Below are positions 36,574 to 46,526 of a stretch of 64,000 bases of DNA, in pieces (within the stretch, counting starts at the first letter, position 1; every line of letters begins with the position of its first letter). The position numbers were made by a program, and so were the translations under genes. The notes under the pieces are model-generated. The model was not told the origin of the DNA. It did no database searches and was given only the letters and a program-made list of their open reading frames with translations. Origin of the DNA: Psychrobacter pacificensis (GTDB lineage: Bacteria > Pseudomonadota > Gammaproteobacteria > Pseudomonadales > Moraxellaceae); contig NZ_FNAL01000008.1 of the NCBI RefSeq assembly GCF_900101915.1, forward strand, positions 1 to 64,000, read 5' to 3'.

Positions 36574-38676
36574 ATGACAATGTTTAATACCATTAAGCGT
36601 GAATTTCAGTACGGCGATCAGCAGGTCGTTATCGAGACAGGCCGAATTGCCCGTCAAGCAAACTCTGTATTAGTACATATGGGTGGCGTGACCGTACTTG
36701 TCGCAGCAGTCGTAAAATCAGAAGCCAAAGAAGGTCAAAACTTCTTTCCATTGACCGTAAACTATCAAGAAAAAATGTACGCTGTGGGTAAAATCCCAGG
36801 TGCTTACGGCAAACGTGAAGGCCGTGCGAGCGAGTTTGAAACGCTGACCTCTCGCTTAATCGACCGTCCGATTCGTCCGTTATTTCCTGAAGGTTATGTA
36901 AACGAGATTCAAATTACTGCCACCGTCGTGTCATCAGACAAGACGCAGCACGCAGACATCGCCGCGATGATTGGTGCATCAGCGGCATTGGCAATCTCAG
37001 ATGCGCCGTTTAACGGTCCTATCGCTGGCGCACGCGTTGGCTTTATCGATGGCGAATACGTGCTAAACCCAACGCTTGAGCAGCTAGAAACCAGTGACCT
37101 TGACCTTGTGGTTGCGGGCACCAAATCAGCAGTATTGATGGTTGAATCAGAAGCAGCAGAGCTGTCAGAAGACCAAATGTTAGGCGCAGTCTTGTACGGT
37201 CACGAGCAGCAACAAATCGTCATCGACAACATCGTTGCCCTTGCTGAAGAAGTGGGCACACAAAAGCAAGAATTCACCGCGCCTGCTGCCAATGCTGAGC
37301 TAGAGTCTGCGGTAAAAGCGCAGTTCGGCGACAAAATCGCTGAAGCCTACACCATCACTGAAAAGCAAGAGCGTTACGCGGCCCTTGATGAGATTAAGCA
37401 AGCCATCATTGAGAGCCTAGCAGGTGATGCTGAAGCGGACGACTACAGTGACAAAGTGTCTGAGCTCAAAGACATCTATGAAGAACAAAAATACCGCACC
37501 GTGCGTGACAATATCCTATCAGGTAAGCCACGTATTGATGGTCGTGATCTTGAGACGGTTCGTGCACTTGACGTACAGGTTGGCGTATTGCCATACACGC
37601 ATGGCTCTGCGCTATTCACGCGCGGCGAGACGCAGGCATTGGTTACCACCACGCTAGGCAACACCCGTGATGTCAATATGATTGACTCACTAGGTGGCAC
37701 GATTCGCGACCATTTCATGCTGCATTATAACTTCCCACACTTTTCAGTAGGTGAGACAGGTCGTGAAGGCGCGCCAAAGCGTCGTGAAATCGGTCATGGT
37801 CGCCTAGCACGCCGCGGTGTACAAGCGATGCTACCAGACAGCGAGCGCTTCCCATACGTCATCCGTGTGGTATCAGAAATCACTGAATCAAACGGTTCAT
37901 CTTCTATGGCGTCTGTTTGCGGTGCAAGCTTGGCGTTGATGGATGCAGGCGTACCATTAAAAGCACCAGTTGCTGGTATCGCGATGGGTCTGGTTAAAGA
38001 AGGCGAGCGTTTTGCTGTCTTGTCAGATATCTTAGGTGACGAAGATCATCTAGGCGATATGGACTTTAAAGTAGCTGGTTCTAAAAACGGTATCACTGCA
38101 CTACAGATGGATATCAAGATTGAAGGTATTACCCCTGACATCATGGAGCAAGCGCTTAAGCAAGCCCACGCTGGTCGTATCCATATCTTGGACGCAATGA
38201 ACCAAGTATTGCCTGAGAGCCGTACTGAAATCAACGCTCATGCACCAAACTATGCCGTTATCGAAATCAACCCAGACAAAATTCGTGACGTTATCGGTAA
38301 AGGCGGTGCAACTATCCGTCAGCTAACCGAAGAGACTGGTGCGGTTATCGATATCGATGACGCTGGTACGATTCGTATCTTTGGTGAAAACAAAGCAGCG
38401 ACTAAAGCCGCTATCGGTAAAATCGAAGCAATAACTGCTGAAGTTGAAGTTGGCAAAACTTATGAAGGTACGGTTGCTCGTATCGTCGACTTTGGTGCGT
38501 TTGTTAACCTATTACCAAACACTGATGGCCTAGTGCACATCTCACAAATCGCAGAAGAGCGCGTAGAAAATGTATCTGATTATCTGAAAGAAGGTCAGGT
38601 CGTTAAAGTGCTTGTGCAAGACGTTGATAACCGCGGCCGTATCAAACTGACGATGAAAGGTGTTGAGCAGAACTAA
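36574..38676 (+). CDS. pnp: Polyribonucleotide nucleotidyltransferase (PNPase)
   Basis: A 700-residue 3'-5' phosphorolytic exoribonuclease and degradosome component. Two RNase PH domains are separated by a helical domain; the second contains the active-site region GRRE...GHGRLARRG and [20 protein letters not shown]. The C-terminus has a KH domain ([22 protein letters not shown]) and an S1 domain ([28 protein letters not shown]). AGGAAG precedes the ATG at 36574. Length matches E. coli PNPase (711). Confidence 0.96.
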   Translation: MTMFNTIKREFQYGDQQVVIETGRIARQANSVLVHMGGVTVLVAAVVKSEAKEGQNFFPLTVNYQEKMYAVGKIPGAYGKREGRASEFETLTSRLIDRPIRPLFPEGYVNEIQITATVVSSDKTQHADIAAMIGASAALAISDAPFNGPIAGARVGFIDGEYVLNPTLEQLETSDLDLVVAGTKSAVLMVESEAAELSEDQMLGAVLYGHEQQQIVIDNIVALAEEVGTQKQEFTAPAANAELESAVKAQFGDKIAEAYTITEKQERYAALDEIKQAIIESLAGDAEADDYSDKVSELKDIYEEQKYRTVRDNILSGKPRIDGRDLETVRALDVQVGVLPYTHGSALFTRGETQALVTTTLGNTRDVNMIDSLGGTIRDHFMLHYNFPHFSVGETGREGAPKRREIGHGRLARRGVQAMLPDSERFPYVIRVVSEITESNGSSSMASVCGASLALMDAGVPLKAPVAGIAMGLVKEGERFAVLSDILGDEDHLGDMDFKVAGSKNGITALQMDIKIEGITPDIMEQALKQAHAGRIHILDAMNQVLPESRTEINAHAPNYAVIEINPDKIRDVIGKGGATIRQLTEETGAVIDIDDAGTIRIFGENKAATKAAIGKIEAITAEVEVGKTYEGTVARIVDFGAFVNLLPNTDGLVHISQIAEERVENVSDYLKEGQVVKVLVQDVDNRGRIKLTMKGVEQN

Positions 38677-38706
38677 GGCTCAGTATTTGATGTAGTTTGA
38701 TTCATA

Positions 38707-38752
38707 AAAACCGCCTTGGGATGCTCTTATGAGTGCCCAAGGCGGTTTTTTT
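38707..38752 (+). terminator. Terminator after pnp
   Basis: AAAACCGCCTTGGG and the matching CCCAAGGCGGTTTT form a 14-bp stem with a further inner CTC/GAG helix, ending in T7. Confidence 0.92.
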
Positions 38753-38789
38753 ATAGGCGCAAAAAAATGATGACTGGCTAGAGAGCCAT

Positions 38790-39353
38790 TTATAAATCAA
38801 TGCTTTTGGGCATATGTATATCGATACGCAGTTTTGGTAGGTCTTGTAAATACGTGGTCAATAATGGCAACGTATCAGTCTGCCAATCTAGAGGTAGCGA
38901 ATTTATACTCCCATTTTTATTAGATATAGGATCGCGAGGATTATCGGAGATAAGCGGACGAGCGAGTAGCGCAACCCTACGGATACCCTGATAGCGTATG
39001 AGCGGAATTAATTTCTGCTGTAGGTCAATCAAAGCCGCGATGAGCCAACGCGACCGCGCAGGATGGTATGGGTGGTTTGATACAGCAAGGTTGGCGATAT
39101 AACTTGGTTGATTGCCGTTACTACTGATGCCAAGACCAGATTGCTCACGTGTGCGCTTATACAGTAAGCAGCTGCCGACACTCAGACTGCCATCACGGCA
39201 CACGCTATGATAATGATGATAGTTATCAGGAAACAATGTTTTGGCTCGCGTGAGCACAGGGTCTAGAATGACACCAGCGTTATTGACAGGTAAAACAAGC
39301 AGCTGTGCATTGCTATTTAAAATAGAGGCATGCGTAAGTTGTAGAATCGCCAT
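38790..39353 (-). CDS. Divergent macro-domain-like protein
   Basis: A 187-residue protein whose layout follows DarG-type macro domains. AQLLVLPVNNAGVILDPVLTRAKTLFPDNYHHYHSVCRDGSLSVGSCLLY (residues 16-65) matches the usual 'NxVNCxGVMGKGxALxFKxxFPxNYxxYxxxCxxGxxxxGxxxV' pattern; YIANLAVSNHPYHPARSRWLIAALIDL, IRRVALLARPLI and LDWQTDTLPLLTTYL (residues 155-169) match later strands and helices. The ADP-ribose-binding loop GVMGKG reads GVILDP and the PPLGCGxGGL loop reads ARPLISDNPRD, so binding or hydrolysis of ADP-ribose is doubtful. No DarT-like toxin is adjacent. The assignment is from pattern recognition only. Confidence 0.55.
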   Translation of the reverse strand: MAILQLTHASILNSNAQLLVLPVNNAGVILDPVLTRAKTLFPDNYHHYHSVCRDGSLSVGSCLLYKRTREQSGLGISSNGNQPSYIANLAVSNHPYHPARSRWLIAALIDLQQKLIPLIRYQGIRRVALLARPLISDNPRDPISNKNGSINSLPLDWQTDTLPLLTTYLQDLPKLRIDIHMPKSIDL

Positions 39354-39381
39354 TATAGACCTCTTTGTGAAAATCCTGCGT

Positions 39382-39930
39382 TTATTGTGTCTCTGTACTA
39401 GTAGAGCTATCCGCTTCTAATTGTGCTATTTGCTGTTCAAGTAGAGCGATTTGTTCTGCTTTCATATCGGTTAGCTGTTTATTCATTGCCAATTGCTCAG
39501 CAGCCAACTTTTCTTGTTCAGCTAAGCGTTTACGTTCATCTTCTAAACGATCAATTTCTTCTTTGGCTAAGCTGTCCGTCTTTGGCAGCGGTGCATTTAA
39601 GATAGCTTTAGGGTTTCGCGTTTCAACACCCTTATTGTCGTCTGCACTGGCGCTTTCATCAGTGAAACTGCTGTCAGTGAGTACAGTGTCAGGCTCATCA
39701 GTTATGACGTGTGGAGTTGAAGCCGCTTGAGCAGCCTCGGTTTGCTTATTCATCGTAGTTGATTGAATGATAGGTGAAACCACTTCTGGCTCGGGTTTTA
39801 CCCAAAGTAAGTAACCAACAGCAATGAGTATCACCGCAAAAATAAGGATAATCCAAACTCGTCGGCCAGCTGTCGCAGATGTTGCCCTAGAAGGCTTGGT
39901 CGATAAAGGGCGCATTTTTTTACGGTTCAT
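39382..39930 (-). CDS. Membrane-anchored coiled-coil protein of unknown function
   Basis: A 182-residue protein. A basic N-terminus is followed by one membrane helix (WIILIFAVILIAVGYLLWV, about residues 26-44), a Thr/Ser/Asp-rich linker, and a C-terminal coiled coil (residues about 125-175, ERKRLAEQEKLAAEQLAMNK and ALLEQQIAQLEAD). The coiled coil is predicted to lie in the periplasm. The ATG at 39930 is preferred to an upstream TTG at 39951. It starts 28 bases upstream of the macro-like gene on the same strand, so the two may be co-transcribed. I do not recognise a family. Confidence 0.6.
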   Translation of the reverse strand: MNRKKMRPLSTKPSRATSATAGRRVWIILIFAVILIAVGYLLWVKPEPEVVSPIIQSTTMNKQTEAAQAASTPHVITDEPDTVLTDSSFTDESASADDNKGVETRNPKAILNAPLPKTDSLAKEEIDRLEDERKRLAEQEKLAAEQLAMNKQLTDMKAEQIALLEQQIAQLEADSSTSTETQ

Positions 39931-40072
39931 ATTATGATCGATTTGTGTCAAGAATATAAGTAGACCTACTATAGCAAACTCAAAATAAAAAGCCTATCTA
40001 TTGATAGATAGGCTTAAGTCAGTATGAAATAGTGAGTTGCTTAGGTGGTAGTCTAGAAACAACACTGGATAA

Positions 40073-40330
40073 CTAGGGTTTGAACTTGACTGTACCACTG
40101 GTGCCTGTTGTCATGGCATCGCGAGCAAGCTGATCCTCAAGATGGTTTTTGGCGCTGATGGCATCAGGGTCAGGGCGATGTTCCGAATGTCCGCATTTTG
40201 TGCATTCGATGTATTCATCTGGCGCTGGCGTAACAATATTTATCTGTACCACAGCGTCCATCTCCTGGCATTTTGGACAGCGCACTCCTGCTAAAAATCG
40301 ACGTTTAGGGCTTGATGACTGATAGCGCAT
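40073..40330 (-). CDS. YheV-like zinc ribbon protein
   Basis: An 85-residue protein with KRRFLAGVRCPKCQEMD (Cys18, Cys21) and YIECTKCGHSEH (Cys43, Cys46), the YheV/DUF2387 pattern of a putative zinc ribbon. Its ATG directly follows the prlC stop codon (TAAATG), so it is translationally coupled to prlC. The association of this family with prlC is also seen in pseudomonads. Its function is unknown. Confidence 0.82.
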   Translation of the reverse strand: MRYQSSSPKRRFLAGVRCPKCQEMDAVVQINIVTPAPDEYIECTKCGHSEHRPDPDAISAKNHLEDQLARDAMTTGTSGTVKFKP

Positions 40331-42532
40331 TTAGATAGCCTCGCGTGTTGTTTGAGCATTTGCAGCATCAGTGTTTTTTGCATCAGTGAAACCGTTATGG
40401 CGTAGCAAGGCATCTATGTTCGCACTACGGCCACGGAAGTTTTCGAAATTGGTTTTGGCTGGAAAACTGCCTCCAACAGACAGGATCGACTCACGAAAAG
40501 CTTTACCCGTTGCTGGGTTAAAAATACCGTCTTCTTCAAACTTACTAAACGCGTCAGCTGATAGCAGCTCAGCCCATTTATACGAGTAATAACCTGCAGC
40601 ATAGCCACCTGCGAATATATGGCTGAAGCCATTGGCAAAGCGGTTATAGTCAGGTGTTTGCATGATAGCGATATCGCTACGCACGGCATTTAAAGTCGCT
40701 AAGATACCCTCATAATTAAGTGCTGGTGTATGGGCATGAATCAGCAAATCAAACAGCGCAAACTCAATCTGGCGCAGCGTTTGTAGGCCGCTTTGGAAGT
40801 TTTTGACAGCCAATAGTGCATCAAGTTTGTCTTTAGGCAATGGCTCGCCAGTGTCGACATGACTGCTAATAAGGGCAATGCCTTCAGCATCCCAAGCCCA
40901 GTTTTCCATAAACTGACTAGGAAGCTCGACGGCATCCCATTCGACGCCATTGACACCCGCGACATCACCGACCGTCACTTGAGTTAACAAATGATGTAAG
41001 CCGTGACCAAATTCGTGGAATAAGGTCAGCACCTCTTCATGGGTCAATAAGCTTGGCTTGCCATCAAGTGCGGGCGTAAAATTGCCAACCATGAAGCAAA
41101 CAGGTAGCTGCTGATGGTTTTGTTCCTCGTAACTGTAACGAGATTGAAAACCACTCATCCAAGCACCGCCGCGCTTGCCGCTACGAGCAAACAAATCAAA
41201 ATAAAATCCGCCAATCAATTGATCATCAGCATCAAACAGTTGGTAAAAACGTACGTCATCGTGCCAGCGTGATACAGAATGATCATCTGCACCCTCATAG
41301 CTTTGCTCTTGTACTGTAATACCATATAGACGTTCGACAATGGCAAACAAACCGCTCGTCACTTTTGGCAGTGGGAAATAAGGACGAATCTCTTCTTGTG
41401 ACAAGCTAAATTCACTTTGTTTTACTTTCTCAGCGATGTAGGCGCTATCCCAAGGTTGCAATTCATCAATGCCATAATCCTGCGCACACCTCTGTAACTG
41501 TGCTAAATCTTTCTGCGCGGCCGGGGTCGCTTGAGTGGCCAAGTCACGCAGGAACGTTTCTACCTCTGAGACACTGTCTGCCATCTTAGTCGATAGAGAG
41601 ACTTCAGCATAGTTAGCAAATCCTAATAACTTGGCCTTTTGTTCACGTAAGGTGAGAATTTGGCTCATGATGTCAGCATTGTTTAATGACTCACCTTTAG
41701 CATTGGTATGCGTATCAAATTCAGAGGCGCGCGTGACATAAGCGCGATACAGCGTTTCCCGTAAGCTGCGGTCATCAGCGTGGGTCATAACCGCTAGATA
41801 TATAGGAATGTTCAAGCTTGCGACATAATAAGGCGTCGGAAGCGCGTCTATATCTGTTTGACTCAGGGTGCCATTAGCAAGCTCACGCGTTTTGTACTGT
41901 GCACCTGCATCTGCCAATAGCGCCAAACCGCTCTCTGTTAAGCCTTTTAGCTGATTTGGTTGTAGAGGCAATGCAAAGGCTTGGGTTGCATCCAAGATAT
42001 GATCTGAGAATGTCGCAGATAAGGTAGATAGCTCACTTTGAATAGCAGCAAATTTATCTTGCTCAGCTTGAGGCAAGGCGACCCCTGATAACTCAAAGCT
42101 ACGTAGTGCCAGCTCGATCGCCCGCGCACGTGCCGGCTCAAGTGCCGCAAAAAACTCGGTATCATCGGCGATCGTTTGATAGCGGGTAAAAAGTGGCTGA
42201 TGTTGACCAACCCGCGTCCCGTAAGCCGATAACTTGGGCAGTAGCTCGTGGTGGACATGACGAATCTCATCGTTACTCATCACGCCATTGAGATGAGACA
42301 AGATTCCCCAGCTACGATCTAGCGCTAGATTGATATGATCAAACTGCATCACATCTGCCAGCGCTTGCTCAGCGCTTAATTTTGCAATGCCAGTACTATT
42401 GTCAGCCCCCGCCGTCAAGTTATCTAAGAAACTATTGGCATCGTCGATAGCATTGATGACTTGGGTTTGTAATGTACTTGGCGCAGCATTGGTAAAATCA
42501 ACAAGGCGCAAATCTGAAGAAGGAAGAGACAT
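40331..42532 (-). CDS. prlC: Oligopeptidase A (M3 metallopeptidase)
   Basis: A 733-residue cytosolic zinc endopeptidase that degrades short peptides, including signal peptides. The HExxH active site is in LFHEFGHGLHHLLT near residue 505, with the third ligand region in NGVEWDAVELPSQFMENW. Other M3 blocks are GGFYFDLFARSGKRGGAW and FSHIFAGGYAAGYYSYKWAELLSADAF. The length is slightly above E. coli PrlC (680). It is the first gene of a pair with the zinc ribbon protein. Confidence 0.94.
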   Translation of the reverse strand: MSLPSSDLRLVDFTNAAPSTLQTQVINAIDDANSFLDNLTAGADNSTGIAKLSAEQALADVMQFDHINLALDRSWGILSHLNGVMSNDEIRHVHHELLPKLSAYGTRVGQHQPLFTRYQTIADDTEFFAALEPARARAIELALRSFELSGVALPQAEQDKFAAIQSELSTLSATFSDHILDATQAFALPLQPNQLKGLTESGLALLADAGAQYKTRELANGTLSQTDIDALPTPYYVASLNIPIYLAVMTHADDRSLRETLYRAYVTRASEFDTHTNAKGESLNNADIMSQILTLREQKAKLLGFANYAEVSLSTKMADSVSEVETFLRDLATQATPAAQKDLAQLQRCAQDYGIDELQPWDSAYIAEKVKQSEFSLSQEEIRPYFPLPKVTSGLFAIVERLYGITVQEQSYEGADDHSVSRWHDDVRFYQLFDADDQLIGGFYFDLFARSGKRGGAWMSGFQSRYSYEEQNHQQLPVCFMVGNFTPALDGKPSLLTHEEVLTLFHEFGHGLHHLLTQVTVGDVAGVNGVEWDAVELPSQFMENWAWDAEGIALISSHVDTGEPLPKDKLDALLAVKNFQSGLQTLRQIEFALFDLLIHAHTPALNYEGILATLNAVRSDIAIMQTPDYNRFANGFSHIFAGGYAAGYYSYKWAELLSADAFSKFEEDGIFNPATGKAFRESILSVGGSFPAKTNFENFRGRSANIDALLRHNGFTDAKNTDAANAQTTREAI

Positions 42533-43085
42533 AAAGGTATCCGATATTAATGATTATTATGAAAGAAACATTGGGCAAACGTAGCTTTTAAATCGCGCTT
42601 GATACGAGCTAACTTTGCGATGTACTACGATTCGCGCCATTTAAAATTTATATTTAGTTATATAAAAGATGGGTTCATTTAGTCAAAATACAACCTGAGT
42701 ACTTATAAACTAAAAGTGAATGCTTAAACTAAAAGTGAATGCTCAAAGGAAACGACAAATAATATAGTAAGCTGAGATGTTAGAAATCTTTAACAATACA
42801 GATTGCTCTACTTACAAAGTGCTATCATTTGCTTGCAAATTAACCCTATAGCGAGCTTAGGGTAGCTGTTAGCATCAAGATAAAGGAATTTAAAAATTGT
42901 ACGCCGATCAGGCGTACAGATAGACAATGGACAAAAAATATTGATGAATTGACAGCATAATTCGTTGTTTATCGACAATGATTAGAGCTGCTATTAATAA
43001 TAAATAAGGCAAGATGCCCTGACATTGTACACATAAAAGAATGTATAAAATCGAAAGTAAATGATAATAAAACAAGGAGCAATAT
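42533..43085. other. Non-coding region between prlC and the baeRF gene
   Basis: It holds a 19-bp perfect tandem duplication (42706-42743) and a hairpin TGTACGCC-GATCA-GGCGTACA at 42898-42918 that lacks a T-run. No gene is supported. Confidence 0.4.
42706..42743. repeat. 19-bp perfect tandem duplication
   Basis: TAAACTAAAAGTGAATGCT occurs twice with no spacer. It looks like a replication slippage event. Confidence 0.8.
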
Positions 43086-44198
43086 ATGAAAGCGACTCTT
43101 AAAAGCTTACGTGAAACCAAAGCCAATCCAGCGGTAAGTATCTTTGTTAAGACTCACCGCGCGCATCCAGCTAACGAGCAAGATCCTATCGCTCTAAAAA
43201 ATCAGTTGAAAGTTGTCGAAGACCGCCTAAATAAAGAATATGATAAGAGCACAGCGACGACTATTTTAGATAATATTCATGCAAAGACCAAAGAATTAAA
43301 TCATAACTATAATCTTGATACTTTAGCGATATTTGCTAGTACAGATGATGTGCAAATCGTCCGTATGCCAATCGATACGACCGAGCGCGTTGTCATATCA
43401 GACAGCTTTGCCACTCGTGATTTGGTGCGTGATATGGCCAGTGCGGTACATTACTACACGGTTGTCCTAACCCGCGATAATTCTCGTCTGATTGAAGCAT
43501 CAAATGATCGCGTCATTAGAGAGTTTGATAAAGATGACGACATACAAAACAACATGGAAAATATCCAGTTTCCTGTTGAAAATAACGGGCTGTATAACAC
43601 AGGTGACGGTGGGTCAGATCGTTCATCAAATAATGAAAGCAGCCACTTAAAAGAATACTTTAATCAAGTCGATAAAAGCGTACAAGAGCTATGGGGTGAG
43701 CACAAAATGCCACTCGTGATCGTTGGTGACGCCAAAAACATCGGTTACTATAAAGAAGTCTGCGACCGTCCAGACAACATCATTGCTACCGTGTCAAATG
43801 TTACTAATTTAGAAGATGGCAGCGCTCAGCATATCGTTGATAGTGTACAAGAAGCGGTAGAAGAATACCGTACATCATTACATCATGCTGCTTTGGGCGA
43901 AATCGATAAAGCCCGCGGTGCGAATATGCTGCAGACTGATCTGCAGGAAGTATACCGTAGTGCATTCCAAGGCGCTGGCGAGACCCTTTATGTACGTCGT
44001 GGCTATATCCAATCTGCCAAAATTGATGAAAAAGCGCAAACTCTAAGCCTTGTAAGCGACGCTAGCGCAGAAGGCGTGACTGATGATGCGATCGGTGAAA
44101 TCATCGAGCATGTCATCCATAATGGTGGTAAAGCTGTATTTATGCCACAAGATATCATGGGTGAAGATCAACCAATCGCGTTGGTTACTCGTTACTAA
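43086..44198 (+). CDS. Bacterial eRF1-like (baeRF family 3) protein
   Basis: A 370-residue protein resembling the bacterial counterparts of archaeo-eukaryotic release factor eRF1/Pelota. The N-terminal domain (SIFVKTHRAHPANEQDPIALKNQLKVVEDRL) is followed by a central domain with HYYTVVLTRDNSRLIEASNDRV and the glycine-rich loop GDGGSDRS (173-180) at the place of the GGQ loop, then a C-terminal L7Ae-like domain with LVIVGDAKNIGYYKEVC and a terminal GGKAVFMPQDIMGEDQPIALVTRY. The catalytic glutamine of GGQ is not present. These families are proposed to act in ribosome rescue or conflict. AAGGAG precedes the ATG. It is a single-gene unit. Confidence 0.75.
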   Translation: MKATLKSLRETKANPAVSIFVKTHRAHPANEQDPIALKNQLKVVEDRLNKEYDKSTATTILDNIHAKTKELNHNYNLDTLAIFASTDDVQIVRMPIDTTERVVISDSFATRDLVRDMASAVHYYTVVLTRDNSRLIEASNDRVIREFDKDDDIQNNMENIQFPVENNGLYNTGDGGSDRSSNNESSHLKEYFNQVDKSVQELWGEHKMPLVIVGDAKNIGYYKEVCDRPDNIIATVSNVTNLEDGSAQHIVDSVQEAVEEYRTSLHHAALGEIDKARGANMLQTDLQEVYRSAFQGAGETLYVRRGYIQSAKIDEKAQTLSLVSDASAEGVTDDAIGEIIEHVIHNGGKAVFMPQDIMGEDQPIALVTRY

Positions 44199-44278
44199 TT
44201 TAACGATGATCTAACAATAACACCTACGTGCGATATTCATTTATGAATTAGCCATTAATAATGCATAGGTGTAATATG

Positions 44279-44314
44279 AGAGCATTGGTTTGATATGAGC
44301 CAGTGCTCTTTTTA
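44279..44314 (+). terminator. Terminator after the baeRF gene
   Basis: AGAGCATTGG and CCAGTGCTCT form a 10-bp stem with one wobble pair, followed by T5. Confidence 0.8.
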
Positions 44315-44402
44315 TTTCTTTCATTACTATCACTCTGAGTGTTATCGTAGCTGAGCTATTGATTTTTACTCCATAAATATTGAGCGTACAATTAACCAAA
44401 TT

Positions 44403-45158
44403 ATGACTACCACCTCTTTTGTTTTAACTAGCTACAACATTCACAAAGGCATGTCACCACTAAACCGTCAGGTGAAAATGCAAGGTATTGCTCAAGCGCT
44501 AGAAACTGTGGGTGCTGATATATTGTGTCTACAAGAAGTGCAGGGACAAAACCTCAAACGTAACATGCAATATAATGAGTACCCCAATCAATCTCAGCAT
44601 GAATGGTTTGGCGAATTTTTGGATTTAGAAAATAGCTATGGCAAAAACTCAGAATACGAGAATGGTCATCACGGCAATGCCGTATTAAGCCGGTTCCCAT
44701 TAGACCCAAAGCACAATGTCAATATTACGGTCAATCGGCTAGAGCAGCGCGGCGTCCTGCATTGTGAAGTGCAGCCTATCGGTTGGGACAGACCAGTTGT
44801 TGTACTGTGCGCGCATCTAAATCTGTTTGAGCGTGACCGTATTAAGCAGTATCAGGCTATCAGCGATTATGTAAGAAATGAGATTGCACCTGATCAACCG
44901 CTCATCTTGGCAGGCGATTTTAACGATTGGAAAAAGATGTCTTGCGACAAACTGGCAACTGAGCTTGGTATGATAGAAGCATTTAGACATTGTCATGGCA
45001 AATTGCTACCGACATTCCCCGCAAAACTGCCAGTGCTCAGTTTAGATCGTATCTATCTGCGTAATTTGGTTGTCAAAGACGCATGGGTACATGGTGGAAA
45101 GCCGTGGTCATCATTGTCGGATCATTTGCCGATTAGTGCAAAGCTGATGCTGCCTTAA
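44403..45158 (+). CDS. Endonuclease/exonuclease/phosphatase-fold protein
   Basis: A 251-residue EEP-superfamily hydrolase. The metal and catalytic motifs are YNIHKGMSPLNR, DILCLQEVQG (Glu), LCAHLNLFERDR (His), LILAGDFNDW (Asp, Asn) and SDHLPISAKL (Asp-His). Relatives such as YbhP are thought to be phosphodiesterases on lipids or nucleic acids; the substrate cannot be told. It is separated from the baeRF gene by a terminator and so is transcribed on its own. Confidence 0.87.
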   Translation: MTTTSFVLTSYNIHKGMSPLNRQVKMQGIAQALETVGADILCLQEVQGQNLKRNMQYNEYPNQSQHEWFGEFLDLENSYGKNSEYENGHHGNAVLSRFPLDPKHNVNITVNRLEQRGVLHCEVQPIGWDRPVVVLCAHLNLFERDRIKQYQAISDYVRNEIAPDQPLILAGDFNDWKKMSCDKLATELGMIEAFRHCHGKLLPTFPAKLPVLSLDRIYLRNLVVKDAWVHGGKPWSSLSDHLPISAKLMLP

Positions 45159-45336
45159 TACTTTCTTAATACTTGGTGGTGATGTGCTCGGATGCACTGC
45201 CTTGATAATCTATCGAGACTAAAACATCTTTTTAGCAAAAATACTATCGACTAAAATCCCCCCTTATGAAATAGTCATCTAACTTGAAATAAATAGTAAG
45301 CACTAACTAATAAACAAAATATAAGGATATATCACT

Positions 45337-46362
45337 ATGGCAACGCCATCTACTAACGACAATAACCAACAACCTCAACTCCCCAATACCCAGCACGCTG
45401 CCCTGATACGTGAATTCGGTGAACCAGAAGTAATGATATATCAGGATGGTGTCGACATCCCTGAATTACAGGACGATCAGGTATTGGTCAAAGTCGCCTA
45501 TGCCGGTATCAACCCTGTCGATTATAAAACCCGCCAAGGCAAAGGGTGGGGCGCAGAAAATATACAAAAACAAAAATTCGACAATAACCAGCCTGCTATT
45601 TTAGGGTTTGACGTATCAGGTACAGTGGTTGATAGCAGCAGCGATGAGTTCGCTATTGGAGATCGCGTTGCCGCCTTGACCTTTACTGGTGGTTGCTATG
45701 CGCAGTACGTGGCGGTAGACACCAAAATGCTTGCCAAAGTGCCAGAGAATGTGACATTAGAGCAGGCAGGGGCATTGCCGTGCATTGGGCAAACAGCGCT
45801 ACAGTTTGTGGAATTTGCAGATATCAAAGAGGGTGAGCATGTCGTAATCAATGCACCAGCAGGCGGCGTCGGTCACTTATTAATACAGCTATTAATGGAC
45901 AAAGTAAGCCGTGATGATATTAAGGTCACAGTTATTTGCTCACCAGAAAAATATGCCAAGCTCGGTGAGCTTATCGATACTGACAAGCTGGCAGGCTGGA
46001 TTGATTATACCAAAGACGAAGCGTTCCCTGACTTGCAAGCCGACGTACTACTTGACTTAGTTGGCGATGATGCTGGCGTGCGCGCCCTGAGTGTGCTCAA
46101 ATCGGGCGCGCGCGTGAATGTGTTGCCAACCATTTGGGTCGATAAACTCAAAGAAGCAGGCGAGCAAAAAAGCTTAGAAGTATCAGGGTATAAAGCGCAG
46201 CGTAGTGGTGATGATATGGCGCGTGTTTTACAGCAAGTCGCTGATGGTCAATTAACCTTAAAAATCCAAAAAATCTATCCTTTATCAGAAGTGGTAGCCG
46301 CGCACCATGAGCTACAAAAGGGCGATGCATTCGGAAAAATTGTCCTTGCTGCTTCTGAATAA
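45337..46362 (+). CDS. NADPH-dependent quinone oxidoreductase (zinc-free MDR family)
   Basis: A 341-residue medium-chain dehydrogenase/reductase. The N-terminal GroES-like domain has VLVKVAYAGINPVDYKTRQGKG and ILGFDVSGTV; the Rossmann domain has VVINAPAGGVGHLLIQL and the C-terminus QKGDAFGKIVLAA. The lack of the cysteine ligands of alcohol dehydrogenases indicates a zinc-free enzyme like Qor. The substrate is not known. AAGGATATATC precedes the ATG. Confidence 0.85.
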   Translation: MATPSTNDNNQQPQLPNTQHAALIREFGEPEVMIYQDGVDIPELQDDQVLVKVAYAGINPVDYKTRQGKGWGAENIQKQKFDNNQPAILGFDVSGTVVDSSSDEFAIGDRVAALTFTGGCYAQYVAVDTKMLAKVPENVTLEQAGALPCIGQTALQFVEFADIKEGEHVVINAPAGGVGHLLIQLLMDKVSRDDIKVTVICSPEKYAKLGELIDTDKLAGWIDYTKDEAFPDLQADVLLDLVGDDAGVRALSVLKSGARVNVLPTIWVDKLKEAGEQKSLEVSGYKAQRSGDDMARVLQQVADGQLTLKIQKIYPLSEVVAAHHELQKGDAFGKIVLAASE

Positions 46363-46526
46363 GGGGCGCTAACCAGTTTTTTAAAAATCATAGGATCCTT
46401 TACGTACTTCATAAAGCTCTACAAGAATGGTGTCTCTGACAACACAACAGGCCTACTCTCTAATGTTGTCTGCTGTAGGATAGTGAGAGACACGCTGATA
46501 AATGAAGTAATAACAAAGGATGTTCT

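Noticed and set aside
38790-39951. DarTG-type toxin-antitoxin system
   Set aside because: The macro-like gene's neighbour is a membrane coiled-coil protein with no ADP-ribosyltransferase motif.
42706-42743. Tandem repeat considered as a CRISPR start
   Set aside because: Only two units, no spacer and no cas genes.
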